NCBI RefSeq assembly: GCF_000219625.1
Contig: NC_018217.1
Coordinates: 1-64,000 of the forward strand
DNA: 64,000 bases
Source: Zymoseptoria tritici IPO323
Lineage: Eukaryota; Ascomycota; Dothideomycetes; Mycosphaerellales; Mycosphaerellaceae
Reading direction: 5' to 3'
Shown here: positions 10,916 to 23,779 of the stretch, piece by piece
Layout of the letters: each line of letters starts with the position of its first letter
Position numbering within the stretch: the first letter of the stretch is position 1
Notes under the pieces: model-generated
Database searches by the model: none
Told to the model about the DNA's origin: nothing
What the model saw: only the letters and a program-made list of their open reading frames with translations
Translations under genes and position numbers: made by a program

Positions 10916-11857
10916 ATGTCTCTTCCGGCCGTATGCTCGTCTCTGTACGGCTACTCCTTGCCTAGTACGAAGCCGTCGCCCGCGCGGAACCGCTTCGTGT
11001 ATCTCTACTCGGCGGACGGCATAACGCTCGAGTTTCGCTCGACTAACGACGTACGTCTACTCTCTAAGTCCGAGCCGCCTAACTGCCTATACTAATCGGA
11101 AACAGATTAAAAGCATACTTACTACGCGCGTCGCGAAAGACGCACTCGACGCTATTACTATCACTTTCCCCTACTACGTACCGGTAACCTTCCCTTAGGT
11201 AATTGGAGTTAGTGCCTCCGCTACGCTCGACAAGAGTCTTCAGCTGCACCTAGTGCACTAACTTAATAGGCTAGACGGAACCCTTACCCGCTGTACGACT
11301 GCTTCTACCAAGTGCACCTTTATATAGGTCTGCTCTAGCGCTACGATGCAGACCTAAAACGTAGGATACATCCGCTTCCGAGACACCGAGCGCCGCGCCG
11401 AGTGTGTCGCGCCCTTTGCCGAGCCGTATATCGTCTGCTTCTAGCGGAAGAACAGGACTATCCCGCACAGCTACTTGCCTCCCTAGGAGAAGTAGTTTTA
11501 GTTTCCGTAGCAGAGCTGTACTAACTGCCTCGTAGTCCGCTCTTCCGCCCTATATAGCTATTAGAAGCACTCGCATAAGGTCGTCGACGTCGCAAGTAGC
11601 GGTAAGGAGGAGATTGTGCCTCGCGGTGGACGAGGACGGCTGGACGACGCCTACCCGCACAGTAATGCTATCGTTGGCTATATAGAGGCTCGGGACAAGA
11701 CGGTGTACTAGGTCCGTTGCTCGCGGAGGAATCGGCTCGTCTACATTACGACATCCGAGCAAGTTTAGTTGTATATCTTCTCTACGAAGGCTTCTTAGGC
11801 GGGGGTTTTAGGCAGGGGTTTTAGGCTAGAGTTTTAAGCTTTCCGTTGGTGATCTGA
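10916..11857 (+). pseudogene. RIP-inactivated gene of about 313 codons, unrecognised
   Basis: ATG at 10916 follows a pyrimidine-rich leader (10780-10915) typical of a fungal core promoter. The frame stays in register to TGA at 11855-11857 with TAG and TAA interruptions that fit RIP of CAG, CAA and TGG. The peptide begins MSLPAVCSSLYGYSLPSTK, continues with RNRFVYLYSADGITLEFRST, and has a Leu/Arg-rich second half with segments such as YPLYDCFYQVHLYIGLLQRY. Minus-strand open frames at 11271-11468 and 11550-11762 share one register and are the opposite-strand shadow. I do not recognise the family. R2 begins about 15 bp after the stop. Confidence 0.5.
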
Positions 11858-11869
11858 TCGTAAGTACGG

Positions 11870-12147
11870 GGTGCTTGTATGCTAGGGTTAACCCAAATTG
11901 CGACGGACGGAACTGCGACTAAATATCTTAACAACTGCGAGTCCGATCAATTCACGAGTTTGACGCTAGTATAGATAGGGTACTACGATATATATTCCTA
12001 ATTTTCAGCGAGTATTTCGCAATGTATAGTGAAATATATAAACATGGGGACTGCAGCTTAGGGCCTGCAGCCGCGAAGCCGCGCTATACCGTTTCCGGAC
12101 CTGGGGGCTGCAGAATTCTGTTGCCCCCAAGGGATCCTATCTGTTAG
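11870..12147. repeat. direct repeat R2, partner of R1
   Basis: This is the second copy of the repeat at 8690-8957. The 26-nt near-palindrome is at 12103-12128 and the shared GGATCCTATCTGTTAGG end is at about 12131-12147. Substitutions between copies include many C/T and G/A differences at CpA/TpG sites, in line with RIP. No gene of the DUF3505 type lies beside this copy. The gypsy block starts just beyond it. Confidence 0.6.
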
Positions 12148-12149
12148 GA

Positions 12150-15100
12150 ACCTATAACCTACCGCGATGCCTTAAGCGGCCCTTCTCGTCGATACTACAA
12201 TCCCTAATCTAGATTTTAACCTTTAGATCCGGTAGAATAGCCCGGGATCCGTCCTTAACAGCGCGGATTACCGTCTAATACTAGGTGTCCTTTTTTAAAG
12301 TCGGACCCTATAGTTTATTTAACTCGCTGTCCTAAAAGGGTCCCGCTATAGCCGCGTCCTTACTATCGGAATTCGGCTCTAAAGCTACTAGCTACATTAG
12401 TATAGCTTATAGGTAGTAGAGTTAAATAGACGTAGCCGACAGGTTGTTAGCTACTACCTCCCTTTCTCCTCCGGCCGCCGGCTAATCCGGGGCTAGATTA
12501 GGTTCTAGGAACCTCCTAAACCGTAATATCTTATTATCCTCGCTTAGAGTGTCCTACTCCCTACGAGAAAGTATATCCGGTATAATCGCTTCGGTCCCCG
12601 GTCGGTATACGAGTTTAAACTAGAACAACGTAATGGTCTTAAACTATCGAATCTGCCTCTTACTTAGCTACTTCTTTGTTATAAAGTACTCTAGGTTCTT
12701 ATAGTCCGTCTAAATAGTAAAGGGACTATACGTCTTTAGCTCGGGTACCTAGAATTTTAGGTAGGACACTACTACTAACATCTCCTTATCGTAAATGTTA
12801 TAGTTAATCTCGGCCTTACTAAGCTTCTATAAAAAGAAGCCTACTAGCTTTAGGACCCTATTTGCTTCTTATAGGAGCGCGCCTCTAATCGCGAACCCGC
12901 TACAATCCGTCTCTAGGAACGTAGGAAGCCCTAGGTCCTAGTATATAAGTACTAGAGCCCTATAATACTTCCCTTTTAACTCCTTGAATACTTTCTCCTT
13001 AAGCTCTCCCTAGGAGAACGGCGTTCCCTTCCCGGTAAGCGCGGTTAAGGGAGCTACGATCTTAGAGTAGTTAGGGATAAACATCCTATAGTAGTTAGCA
13101 AAACCTAGGAACCTTCGAACCTCCTTCTACGTTCGTAGTGCCTTCTAGTCTTCTACTACTTAAATCTTCTTAGGGTCGGGTCCTACGCCTTTTCCGTCGG
13201 TATAAACGATAAACCCTAGGTACTTAACGGTCTTCTATACGAAAGCGTACTTTCCTAGGTCTAGGTATAGGCCCCTATCCTAAAGGGCCCGGAGGACTAT
13301 ACGAACCTTCTAGTAGTAATTCTCGAGCGTACTATCGGAGTAGATAATTACATTATTACTATATACTAAAGCAAAGTCGTCTAGATATTCCCGTAATAAA
13401 TTGTTAATAAACCGCTAGAAAGTAGCTAGTACCCCGGACAGACCGAACGGGCACACTAACTACTCGAATAGACTAAACCTAGTACGGAAGGCTGTCTTAT
13501 ACTCTTCGCCGGCCGCTATACGAATATAATAGAAGGCGGCTATAACGTCGACCTTCGTAAGCTATCGTAAGCCCGTAAGGTTCCTTAAGGTCTCCGGAAC
13601 TAATAAGAGTAGGTACCTATTATACTTCGTTAGGGCGTTTAGCGCTCGATAGTTATAGTAGAAACGTAGTCCCCCTCCCGGTTTACGAGCGAAAAGCACT
13701 AATACTATAGCCTCCGAGGAACTTAGCCGGATATATCCCTTTTTTAGTAGGGTATCGATAACTTTTCTTAGGACTAGGAGTTCGTCCTTAGACATGCCGT
13801 ATAAGGGGCCCTAAGGCAATTAGGGTAGTAAACTATCGGTATTCGGCCGGAGAGCGATCTTATAGTCTAGATCCCCTCTATAAGGAGCGAGCTTATCGGC
13901 CTCCCGCGTCCTAAATAGCGGCAGTATATCGTAAAGCTCCGGGGGGAGCCTACTCTTAAGCTACTTATCTATTAGGGGCTCCTTTACTTCTAAAGATTTC
14001 TAGATATCCTAAACCGTCGCTATAGTAAGGGTTGTAAGCCTCTTAGCATCCTAAAGGGTCTTCTTAACGTCCTCGACTAAAGCTATAGTAGCCGCTATAA
14101 AGCTACCGGAGTCCTTAATCTCCTTATAGTTCCTCCCTTCTTCTACCTATTTATTAGCGACACTATAGTAGAACCGGTATTCCTCTAGTGTAGTCCGGAT
14201 CTTATTATACGCCTTCTAGGGGTTCCCGAGGATTAGAGGGAAGGCTAAGTTAGGTACGACGTAAGTATATACTAACTAGGTATATCTACTTACTCCTATC
14301 CGGAACGCGACGACTCCCTTAATCTACGAGTTACGTATAGACGTAGTAGCGCCCTTAACGCCTCTCTTCTTATCGCTAACTAAGCTAAGCCCGAGGCCTT
14401 TAGCTAGGTCTCCGTTAATAGTAGCGTAGTATTAACATCCTTCGTCGATTAGGGCGAAGGTCCCAAAGGTTTCTTCTAGGACTACGTCGCTATAGATTAG
14501 GGTACCGTTTATCTTACCTTTAAACGCCTCCTAGCCTACTATTATTACTACGGCTACACCGTCTCCTACCCTAGCACTTCGGGAAGGAGTTAGTCTTTTC
14601 CCGTCTCTACGGAATCCGACTCCTCTTTATCGTCCTCTAGAACCGGTCCCGCGCGGACCGCGTTTATTCTAGCGGGTAGCGTTACTACGGCGTAGGGATA
14701 TTCGCGTCTACGGTGTCCGTCCGCTCTATAGCGGAAGTAGAGTCTCTTCTATCGGCGTCGCTCTCTTTCTACGTCGTCGACCTACTTTACTCTCTACTTC
14801 CCTCTAGCGTTACTATTCCAACTTCCTTAGCTTCTTAAGCGATTCCCGCGGTCGGCGACGAGGAACACCTGTACGTGGTGCCGGCTACGAACCTGCGACG
14901 ATACCGTCGTTGCAGAGCCAAGTTTCCTCCGAAGGATTGGAGAGGCCGTCGATCCCTCTTCCCTTACAACAACAACACGACCTGGAGGTACGCCTCCTAT
15001 CGAAATACAAGCTACAACAGAACAACGGCACGATTCGAACGAACAGCCCCCTACGTTACGAACGAGAAGAAGCAGTCCACTCTATCCTATACGCGCACCT

Positions 15101-15597
15101 CCTCGAAATCCGAATCGAAATCGCATGTCCCTAGAGACGTCGTCGCCCTCGAAAGGAAGCACATGCACTTCAAAGAGCTGGAACTCGGTGGAATCCACAA
15201 CTCTGCGATCAACCTACGTAGCTGTATACGTTTGGAAGCGGCATACAGTTCCACAAAGGCATATTGAGGATAAGAGAAGGCAGCGAGTTGGACAGCTGCT
15301 TTTGCACTACTTTTGCACTGTGTTTCGAATTTGCAGCGTGCGTGCGAAGCGGAAGGATCCGCTGAAAATTCTGCAAAAAGCTTAGCGCGAAAATTCTGCA
15401 GCCCCGGCTGCAGACAACGACACTCGTTTGATTTCCTTTGTCTTGCGCTGTTTTGAAGTCCTTTAGCATTGCCTTAGGCACAGGGTTTCCCCTAAGGTCA
15501 AAGAATACCGAAGAATTTGATTGTAAATAGATCTACTGCCTTGCCCTTAGGGCAAGGCCGTCCTACATAGTCTTGGACTCAGAAAGGACGTAAATGG

Positions 15598-15644
<47 letters not shown>

Positions 15645-16850
15645 CGATTCCCGCTCGTCTAGGCCGGGGTTATAATAGTATCTCTATCGGCGTCTACCCG
15701 TACTCTCGAGGTACTCCTACCCTAAGGGCGCGCGGTTACCGGTATAGAAGAAACGGTGTCCTTGTTCTTCTCTTTCTACTTTTTGTTAGTAGCCTTAAAC
15801 TAGTTAGTAGCCTCTAGATTAGTTATTACCCGCTCGACCTCCTCCGTATAATCGTTATAGTCCTTAATGTTTACGATAGAGGTAGTATATATCTTTACGG
15901 GGTTCGAAAAGGTGTGTTTTAGGTATCTAATCTAGACCTCGTCCTTCTAGCTCGCTCCGCCGGTACTAAGTAGGAGATCGTTAAATCTTAGCTAGTAGTC
16001 GTACTATAGCTAACTAAGTTTATGCCGGAGGTTTATAAGCTCTTCTAGTATGTTTAAGGCCTCTCTACTATCGCCGAAGACCTCTTCGAGTCGCGTAAAG
16101 AAAGCCTCGGGGTCCCGTGCTTCGTTCGCTCCTCCCGACTCCTAGAAATAACATATACGAGATCTCTCCTTATAAGGGAGGGTGTCGTAGATAGCGTCCT
16201 AGTAGTACGGGTCGGGGAGCGTTAGTTTAAGGCCGGCACGTACTCGAAAGGAGCTTCTTAGCCGTAGTAGATAGTCTCGGAAAGTACTCGACTTCCTATC
16301 CTAGGCTACCGGCTTCTAACCCTTAGGGCCCGAGGGTTTTAAGTCGTCGCCCGCGGCCGGTCGACCGGAGATTGCCTAGGTTAGTAATCGAATTAGGTCG
16401 TTTATAGAAGGGGCCGCTAGATCTACTAGGGCTCCTCTAGTCTCGGCTACCGGCTACGGTATATTCCGCTCGGCTTCCGCCCGATTAATAGCGTTCCGCT
16501 AATGTTCTAGCTCTACCTACATTATATTTTAACGTACATATAGTTACTAGAGGAACGTTTGTAGATCGGGTATACTCGGCTCCTCCGGATTAACGTTACC
16601 GGATCCCGAAGGATTTACGCCGTTGTCCGTTATGTCGTTTATAGTAGGAGTTGTATCGAGTAGATCGAACTTAATGTTACGGGTAAACAATATATATACG
16701 AGAGTTTAGAGTCTATATTAGATATAGTAAGTTCGATAAGGAAGTAGCCTAAAACCTCGCGGTAAGCGTAGAAAAGGATGTAGGCTACTAAGACAAAGTA
16801 CGGGGTTGCGCTACGTATTATAGAAAGGGCGCTAGTCCCTTATACTAAAC
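12150..16850 (-). mobile_element. Ty3/gypsy retrotransposon, minus strand, RIP-degraded and incomplete
   Basis: Reading right to left: a gag-like region (about 16690-15660) with a readable capsid-type segment (FFTRLEEVFGDSREALNILE), a protease-side region (14800-14400), reverse transcriptase (about 13900-12950; KPGGGLRFYYNYRALNAL, LVCPFGLSGVLATF and a damaged YxDD) and RNase H (about 12900-12500; DKEMLVVVSYLKF). No integrase follows before R2, so the 3' end is truncated. TAG/TAA stops saturate the frame and CpA is almost absent. His-to-Tyr and Asp-to-Asn changes match the RIP spectrum. A short retroposon splits it at 14850. The gag end abuts the RT of the plus-strand gypsy element near 16850. 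Confidence 0.8.
14850..15643 (+). mobile_element. short non-autonomous retroposon, copy 1 (poly-A tail)
   Basis: Sequence starting GGTCGGCGACGAGG and ending GGACGTAAATGG plus a tail of about 46 A interrupts the gypsy element. It is flanked by an exact direct repeat GCGATTCCCGC (14839-14849 and 15644-15654). This is the signature of LINE-driven target-primed insertion. A 9-bp hairpin near the 3' end (15538-15558) is shared with copy 2. CpA sites are largely intact, so it arrived after its host was RIP-mutated. A 130-codon frame (14875-15267) exists but is not kept open in the other copies, so I regard the unit as non-coding. No clear RNA polymerase III box pair was found, so it may derive from a polymerase II transcript. 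Confidence 0.85.
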
Positions 16851-17756
16851 AACGCTACCGTTAAGGATCGATTCCCCCTACCTCGGATTTCCGACTACTT
16901 AGATATATTTTATAGTTTACAGTACTTTACTAAGATTAACTTAACCTCCGGGTTCTAGTAATTAAAGGTAAAGGAAGAGGACTAGTATAAGATAGCGTTT
17001 AATACTCGCTAGGGTAAATACTACTTTAAGGTAATGCCCTTCGGCCTATATAATACACCGGTAAGCTTCTAGAGCTTAATAAACGAAGCTCTAAGAAAGC
17101 ACCTTTATAAGACATATATAGTTTACTTAGACGACATCGTAATTTTCTCTAAGACCCTAGAGGAATACGAAGTCTACTTAAAGGAAGTCCTAGATGTCCT
17201 ACGGTCTTAAGAGCTATATTGCTCCCCTAAGAAATATTATATTAGGGTTAAGGAATTCGACTTCTATAGACATCGAGTAAGCTATAATTAAGTTAGGCCT
17301 ATAGAAGACAAGATCTCTATTATTAGAGATTAGCTATAGCCGACTAACGCGTAAGAAGTACGGTAGTTTATTAGGCTAGCTTCCTTCTACCGTAAGTACG
17401 TTAGAGACTTTACTAGGCACGCTACTCCGCTATTAGACCTCCTTAAGGAAGATAACTTACTACTACGTACTAAGAAGAAGCGCCCTATTAAGTAGACTAC
17501 CTAGTGCACTATCGCTTTTACGAAGCTTAAGGAAGCCCTATATAGCGAGCTAGTACTAATTATGCTAGATACTAAGAAGCCCTTTATTATTAAAACGGAT
17601 GTAAGTAAGTAGGCGCTTAGTATAGTCCTATATTAAGCTAACTCTAATAGGAAATTATATCCGGTTACTTTCGAGGGCCGTAAGCTATAAGGGGTAGAAC
17701 TAAACTATCTAGTATACGAGAAGGAGCTCCTTACTATTAAGGAAGCCCTTCGAAAA

Positions 17757-18527
17757 GGTCGGCGACGAGGAACACCTGTACGTGGTGCCGGCTACGAACC
17801 TGCGACAATACCGTCGTTGCAGAGCTAAGTTTCCTCCGAAGGATTAGAGAGGCCGTCGATCCCTCTTCCCTTATAACAACAACAACACGACCTAGAGGTA
17901 CGCCTCCCATCGAAATACAAGCTACAACAGAACAACGGCACGATTCGAACGAACAGCCCTCTACGCTACAAACGAGAAGAAGAAGAAGAAGGAGAAGCAG
18001 TCCACTCTGCCCTATACGCGCACCTCCTCGAAATCCGAACCGAAGCACTTTAAAGAGCTGGAACAGTCGGTGGAATCCACAACTCTGCGATCAACCTACG
18101 TAGCTATATACGTTTAGAAGCGGCATATAGTTCCACAAAGGCGTATTAAGGACAAGAGAAGGCAGCGAGTTGGACAGCTGCTTCTACTTTTGCACGGCAT
18201 TTTGCACTGCTTTTGCACGGCATTTTGCACTGCTTTTACATTCGAATTTGCAGCGTGTGTGCGAAGCGGAAGGATCCGCTGAAAATTCTGCAAAAGCTTG
18301 GTGCGAAAATTCTGCAGCCTTGGGCTGCAACACTCGTTTGATTTCCTTTGTCATTTGTTTAAAGTCCTTTGGCATTGCCTTAGGCACGGGGTTTCCCCTA
18401 AGGTCAAAGAATACCGAAGAATTTGATTGTAAATAGATCTACTGCCTTGCCCTTAGGGCAAGGCCGTCCTACATAGTCTTGGACTCCGAAAGGACGTAAA
18501 TGGAACAAACAAACAAACAAACAAACA
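17757..18527 (+). mobile_element. short non-autonomous retroposon, copy 2 (CAAA tail)
   Basis: It has the same 5' terminus and 3' body as copy 1 but ends in a (ACAA)n-type tail. It is flanked by AGCCCTTCGAAAA on both sides (17744-17756 and 18529-18541) within the RNase H region of the gypsy element. It has a few CA-to-TA and TG-to-TA differences from copy 1 (for example TTGG to TTAG), so it was lightly RIP-mutated. It carries about two units of a 23-bp array (TTTTGCACGGCATTTTGCACTGC) at about 18187-18240 that is nearly absent in copy 1. The 3' hairpin is at 18444-18464. Confidence 0.85.
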
Positions 18528-20879
18528 AAGCCCTTCGAAAATAGAACTACTACATCGATAATAGGACTAAGACTTAAGTAATTACGGATTACTATAGCCT
18601 ATAGTACCTAAAAACCTCGAAGACTCTAACTAAGCGACTTATACGCTAAATTAAGGAGTTTTAAGCTTATAACATCGACATCCGCTACCGTAAGGGGAGT
18701 AAGGCTATAGTCCCTAATGCCCTCTCCCGCCGGCCGGACTTAATAGAAGGTACCTTAGCTAATATAGCCGGGGAGGGTTCTATATAGCCTAGGGATTAAT
18801 TACTTAAACCCGCGGACTTCTTAACCGCTTTGCCTCGCTCCTTTAAGGAGAACGCTATAAGGGGGACGATTATACGAGGATTCTCCGAGCGTAAGGTAGT
18901 TAATAGAGTAATCTATTTTAAAACTACGGGGGAGATGCCCGAGAATAAGAAGCTAAGCCGCTTAATTAAAAAGAAGGTGTTAGATCTTGTCCTTAAGGAC
19001 GACCTCCTATATTATCGCGAGGCTAATAGAAGCCTTATACCCTACGTAGATCCGGAATTCCGGTAGGACTTCCTTAAACGCTACTATAATAACTACGGGC
19101 ACTTCGTACTACCCGGCGTCTATAGTATTCTTCGAGCGAGGGGCTAGTAGTAGTTACTTAAACAGGATGTTTATAACTACGCTTCTACTTACCCTTAGTA
19201 TTAAGCTACGAAGAAAAAGTCCCGGAGTCCCCTATAGGAGCCGCGATTCTACTAAGCTAATTCTAAGCTTAAGCTATTTAAGCGCTAGGCGATTAATATT
19301 GTCGGTCTAATGCCTATTACACTTAATAGTAATAAGTACATTATTATAGCCGTAGATTATGCTACTAGTTAGCCGGTTATAAGGGCTACCTCGAATTAGG
19401 AAACCGAGACGGTCGCTCGTTTTGTTTAAGAAGAGATCTATACGAACTTTAGACCCCTAAGGGAAGTCCTTAGTAATAATAGATCTAACTTTATAAGCAA
19501 GGCGTTTAATATCCTTATAGATACCCTTTAAGCTAACTATAGGCTAACGACGCCCTACTATCCCCGTACGAACAGGAAGGTTAAAGCCTTAAACGGTGTT
19601 CTCGGCCGGATCCTCTCTAAGATATACTATAGTAAAAGCGTATACGCTTAGGACTTATACCTTCCTAAGGCGCTATATTTAAGCCGAATCCGGGCCTAGT
19701 CCGGTTATAGATATAGCCCCTTCTTCCTCTTGTTCGGCTAGTAACCCCGAATACTTAAGGATTATCCGTACCTACGTCTAATGTAGCTTAAGCCCGAAGA
19801 TCCTAGATCTAGGCATTAAGTAATACGGAACGCTAGGACGATTGCCGTAGAAAAGCTACTTACTAAGGTAGTAAGAGCCGGCGCTATTAGTAGACATACC
19901 TTTAAGGAGACTAATAGTAAGTTTATCGAGGGAGACTTTGTTCTTGTCTTAAATAAGACTAAGACGAAGCTCTAGCCGACCTTCGTAGGTCCCTTTAAGG
20001 TAATTAAGCGAAGCTAGCTTAGTACGTATACCTTAGAGTCCTACGACGGGTCTATAGTTAAGTATTAAGTATATAGTAATCGCCTAATCCGCGCTAACTA
20101 TACTAGTTTTAGGGACTAGTAGAAGCGCTATAGATAGGAGATTTTACTTAAGGCCGCTAGCTAGGAGTTTAAGGACTCCTTACGTAATAATCTTATACTT
20201 AATCTACGCTTAAGTTTCTCTACTCTAGCGACTATCCCTAAGTAGAAGTAGGACAAGTTGTCTTTATAGTAGCTTAAACGGTTAGGAGCCCTTCGATTCC
20301 TTTTAGGGGAGGGTAAACCTTTAGATTCTTTAAAAACTAACGATTAGCTAAAGTTTTAATATAAGCTTAAACTCGCTACTAATAAGATCCGAAGGAGGTA
20401 TAGAGATGTTTTACGCGCGAATCGAGATAATGCTAAGGAGGTAGAGAAACTTAAGGCTACTCTCGAAAAGAAACGTCTTAGGGAGCTAAAGTAGTTAGTA
20501 CCCTTAAGTTAGCCGGTTATATATCCGGTAAATATAGCCGCAACATTAAGGGAGGACGCTTAAGTTAACCCTATTATAGTAACTGTTCCTATCCCTACGG
20601 AGCCTATTATAGAAGAAACGGAAGAGGAACTACTTATAATCCCTTCCGAGCTCTAGGAGACTCTACTTAAACCCTAAGGGGAGTCGGGTAATAACAAGGA
20701 CACTATTATAGTTGTTCCCCGTTAACGACTACCCTAGAACATAAGGAAAGCTCCTCGTAATCCTACGGTATAGCTACGAAGGAAGCTAACCTTTAAGTCT
20801 AAACGAAAGGTTAATGCGAGGGCCTAAGTTTAATAGATCCCCCGGAGGGTTTTCATTTTATGTTTTCTATACTTAAGGC

Positions 20880-23374
20880 TATTCCTTAAGTACTATTATA
20901 TATTTATTTCGCGCTAGCTTTCTAGTGTCGTATCGCATTACATCGTATGTATAGCCTAGTAGATAAGGGGGCTTAGAAAAAAGAAAAACAAGAAAAACAA
21001 CGCTTTTAGTGCTCCTACTTAAGCCTACGAATTTTCTACCGATCCTACTTAGACCCGAATTAACCCTTCTTAGCCTACTCCCTCTTAGCATCTTCTTCCT
21101 TCTTAGTAATAAGCTACGTCTTAAGGGCTAACATTACCGCCTATAAGTATAGCATCTAAGGAGTAATGCCTTAATTAGCCCTAAGACGTACTTAAGCCCG
21201 CGAGAGAGCTATCTAGACGACTTAATATACGGAGTAGCGCTTATTAAAGCGGTTACGGTAGAGCTACTCGATATACTCCGTATATACGCGCGTACGTTAG
21301 CTTCCTAGAGGAACTATTAGGCCTTCTACGCCGTATACTTAACGCCTATTGTTAGCCCGAGGAGCCGTGCTAAAAAACAGGTTCCCCTAGGTAGCGAAAC
21401 CGCTTAAGGGGAGTACTAGCTCGTATATAAGGCGGCCGGAGAAGGTTAGGATTAGGTCGTAATTATTAGTTAAGCCGGTCCGTACTAGTATTAAAGTCTA
21501 ATCGATAGCGTATAAGAGCCTCTCTCCTTCGTACATTAGATCTACGAAATCCTCCGCCGTATTATAGAACGGTAGGCTTAGAGATTAATAAGCTAGAGCT
21601 AGTACGTTTCGAACCGGAGCTTAAACGGGAGCGGGCATAGTACTCGGCCGAGGAGGCGGGCCCCGACGAGTACTTAAACTAGAGGGCACTAGCGCTAGAG
21701 TACCTTAACGATCGCCTATCGCGAAGAGGGTAGGGCTAGGCCTAGAGGAGCCTTATTGCCCTATACGGAAGAGTAGAGGTACGTTAGCCGGACGGGTCGT
21801 ACGCCTAGCTTAAAGGTTGTCGCGGCGGATCCTATCGTCTATAGTTAAGGGCATTCCTTAAGTATAGTTCTTAGGAAGATAGAAGGACAAAGGCCTAGTA
21901 CCTAGGGATCTACCGAATCCCCTTAAAGGATCTAAGTAAGGACGCTCTAGCCGTAAAGGAGTAGTATCTATTTCCTTACGAGTAGATAAGGGACCCCTTA
22001 AGTTAGGAGAACGAGCTACAACCGCTATTAAGTTAATATCCTCTATATCGGCGATATTCGTCTAACTAGTAAGGAATAGGTTAAGTAGCTACGTAACTCT
22101 ACCGGATCTAGAATCGAAAGGTCTAGGGCTAGAAGGCGGCGGGCTTAAGGGCACTTAGATAGGCTCCTCTAGGAGCGGAATCGATACTTCCGACTTAAAG
22201 TCTACCTACTTATCCTCCGTATTATCGTTACCTTCCTTAGCCTTTAGGTTCCTCTTCTTAGTCCTAGTCTTTCTCTAGAGTTTAGAATCTCTAACCGAAT
22301 AGCGATCGTAGTAGTTAGTATAGCTATAGTTAGCATAGTAGCTAAAGTAGCCTCTACTACTACGGTATAACTTAAAGGGACTAGCCTTACGCTTACCGGA
22401 CTCGTAGCTATAGTTGCCTTCTTAAGGGCTACTACCGAGAGCTTAAGTAAAAAGAGAGACTAGACGCTATTACTTATAGGCCCTAATAAGGTAACTATCC
22501 GATTTACGCTAGTTTAAGCTACGTAGATCGCCTAGCTCGAACGCTTAAAGTCTATCGATTAAGGCATTAAGTTAGGAAATCGTAAAGGTAGCTAGGAATT
22601 GCCGAAGGTACTTAATAGGCGCATTCGATACTATAATTAGACAATATATTACTTCCCTTATCTATACGTCCGTAACCGCGATACGATTAGAGGCTAGGTT
22701 AGGAGTAAGGAGAGCTTTAAGTCGAGCGCCGATAGAGGCGTATATAGTAGTACTATTAATGTTTCCTTAAGGGTCGAAGCGATCTAGCTTAGGGTATAAG
22801 CTACGAAGATCCGGAGAGCGGTCAAGGACGTTACGAGGTATCGTAGGGTCCTAACCTTATACGGTAGTACGACTCCTTAAGCTACGGCCCTAGTTCGCTA
22901 GTTAAGGGTTACGCTAAGGGATTTCGTAATTATTACTTATAGGGGTACGTATACCTAGTAGCTTAGACCTAAGGCTTAAGGTAGACATATTAAGCCTATC
23001 GCGATAAGCATCGTATACCGACTTATAACCGGTAGCTTACTTATACCCGAATTTAGTATACTCTATATAGTTACGCCGAGACATAATATTAGGCTAGACG
23101 TAGAGTTTCCTTAAAGCGAACTTATCTATTAATTCTTAGGTAGTAGTAGCTCGTAACGGCTACTTCTTACTACTTAAGACCGAGCTAAATGCTTAAGTTA
23201 ATATCCTTATATCTAAGTATCCGCGCTTAACTATCTTAATAGTACTTTAAATAGCCTTCGTAGAAGGGAACTTAGGGGCTAGTTTACGAGGAGATCGGCG
23301 GAGCTACTTATCGACCTTATCGTCCTTACTCTTATCGTCTTTCTTACGCTTGTCTTCGTTACCCTTCGCTATAG
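20880..23374 (-). pseudogene. antisense RIP-damaged reading frame between gypsy pol and its 3' LTR
   Basis: Minus-strand translation in one register is readable from about 23374 to about 22100, with TAG/TAA interruptions. It is Lys/Asp-rich at the start (DDKSKDDKVDK), then LRRSPRKLAPKFPSTKAI, MSRRNYIEYTKFGYK and, near 22380-22250, a Tyr/Ser-rich segment followed by TKKRNLKAKEGNDNTEDK. Tyr enrichment may reflect Cys/His codons changed by RIP. From 22100 to 20880 the register is unclear, although a 70-codon minus-strand frame ends at 20879. It could be an extra antisense ORF of the element, or a host or other-element gene inserted in it. I do not recognise the product. Confidence 0.4.
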
Positions 23375-23779
23375 CGACTATTACTTAAGGTGTGTTATAA
23401 TATTATAAGGTGTAGTAATCGTAGACTATATAAAGGTCTAAGGAAAAGGGAAGGAAAGGATTACGGATATTAATAAAAGAGAGAGGGTTTAAAAAGAAGA
23501 ACGTAGTCGCTTTTGTACCCTTAGAGGGGCGACCTACTAGTAAATTCGACTACGTACTAGTAGTTACTAGCTGAAGGCTTATAATAGTACGTAAATTAGA
23601 TTATTTACCTACTAGAATTAGCTAGACGATTATACTTAAGCCCTTACCTTCCGAGCAATTACGGACCTCCTAGATTACGCTTATTTATTCGAGATTACGT
23701 ATACTTACTTAAGAGCATTAGTATATAACCTAAGCCTTTAATTAAGGTTGTTACGAACGCTTAAGGTTACGTATTTACT

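Noticed and set aside
14875..15267. Protein-coding ORF in the short retroposon
   Set aside because: The frame is broken in copies 2 and 3 while insertion hallmarks are intact, so coding is not required for the family.
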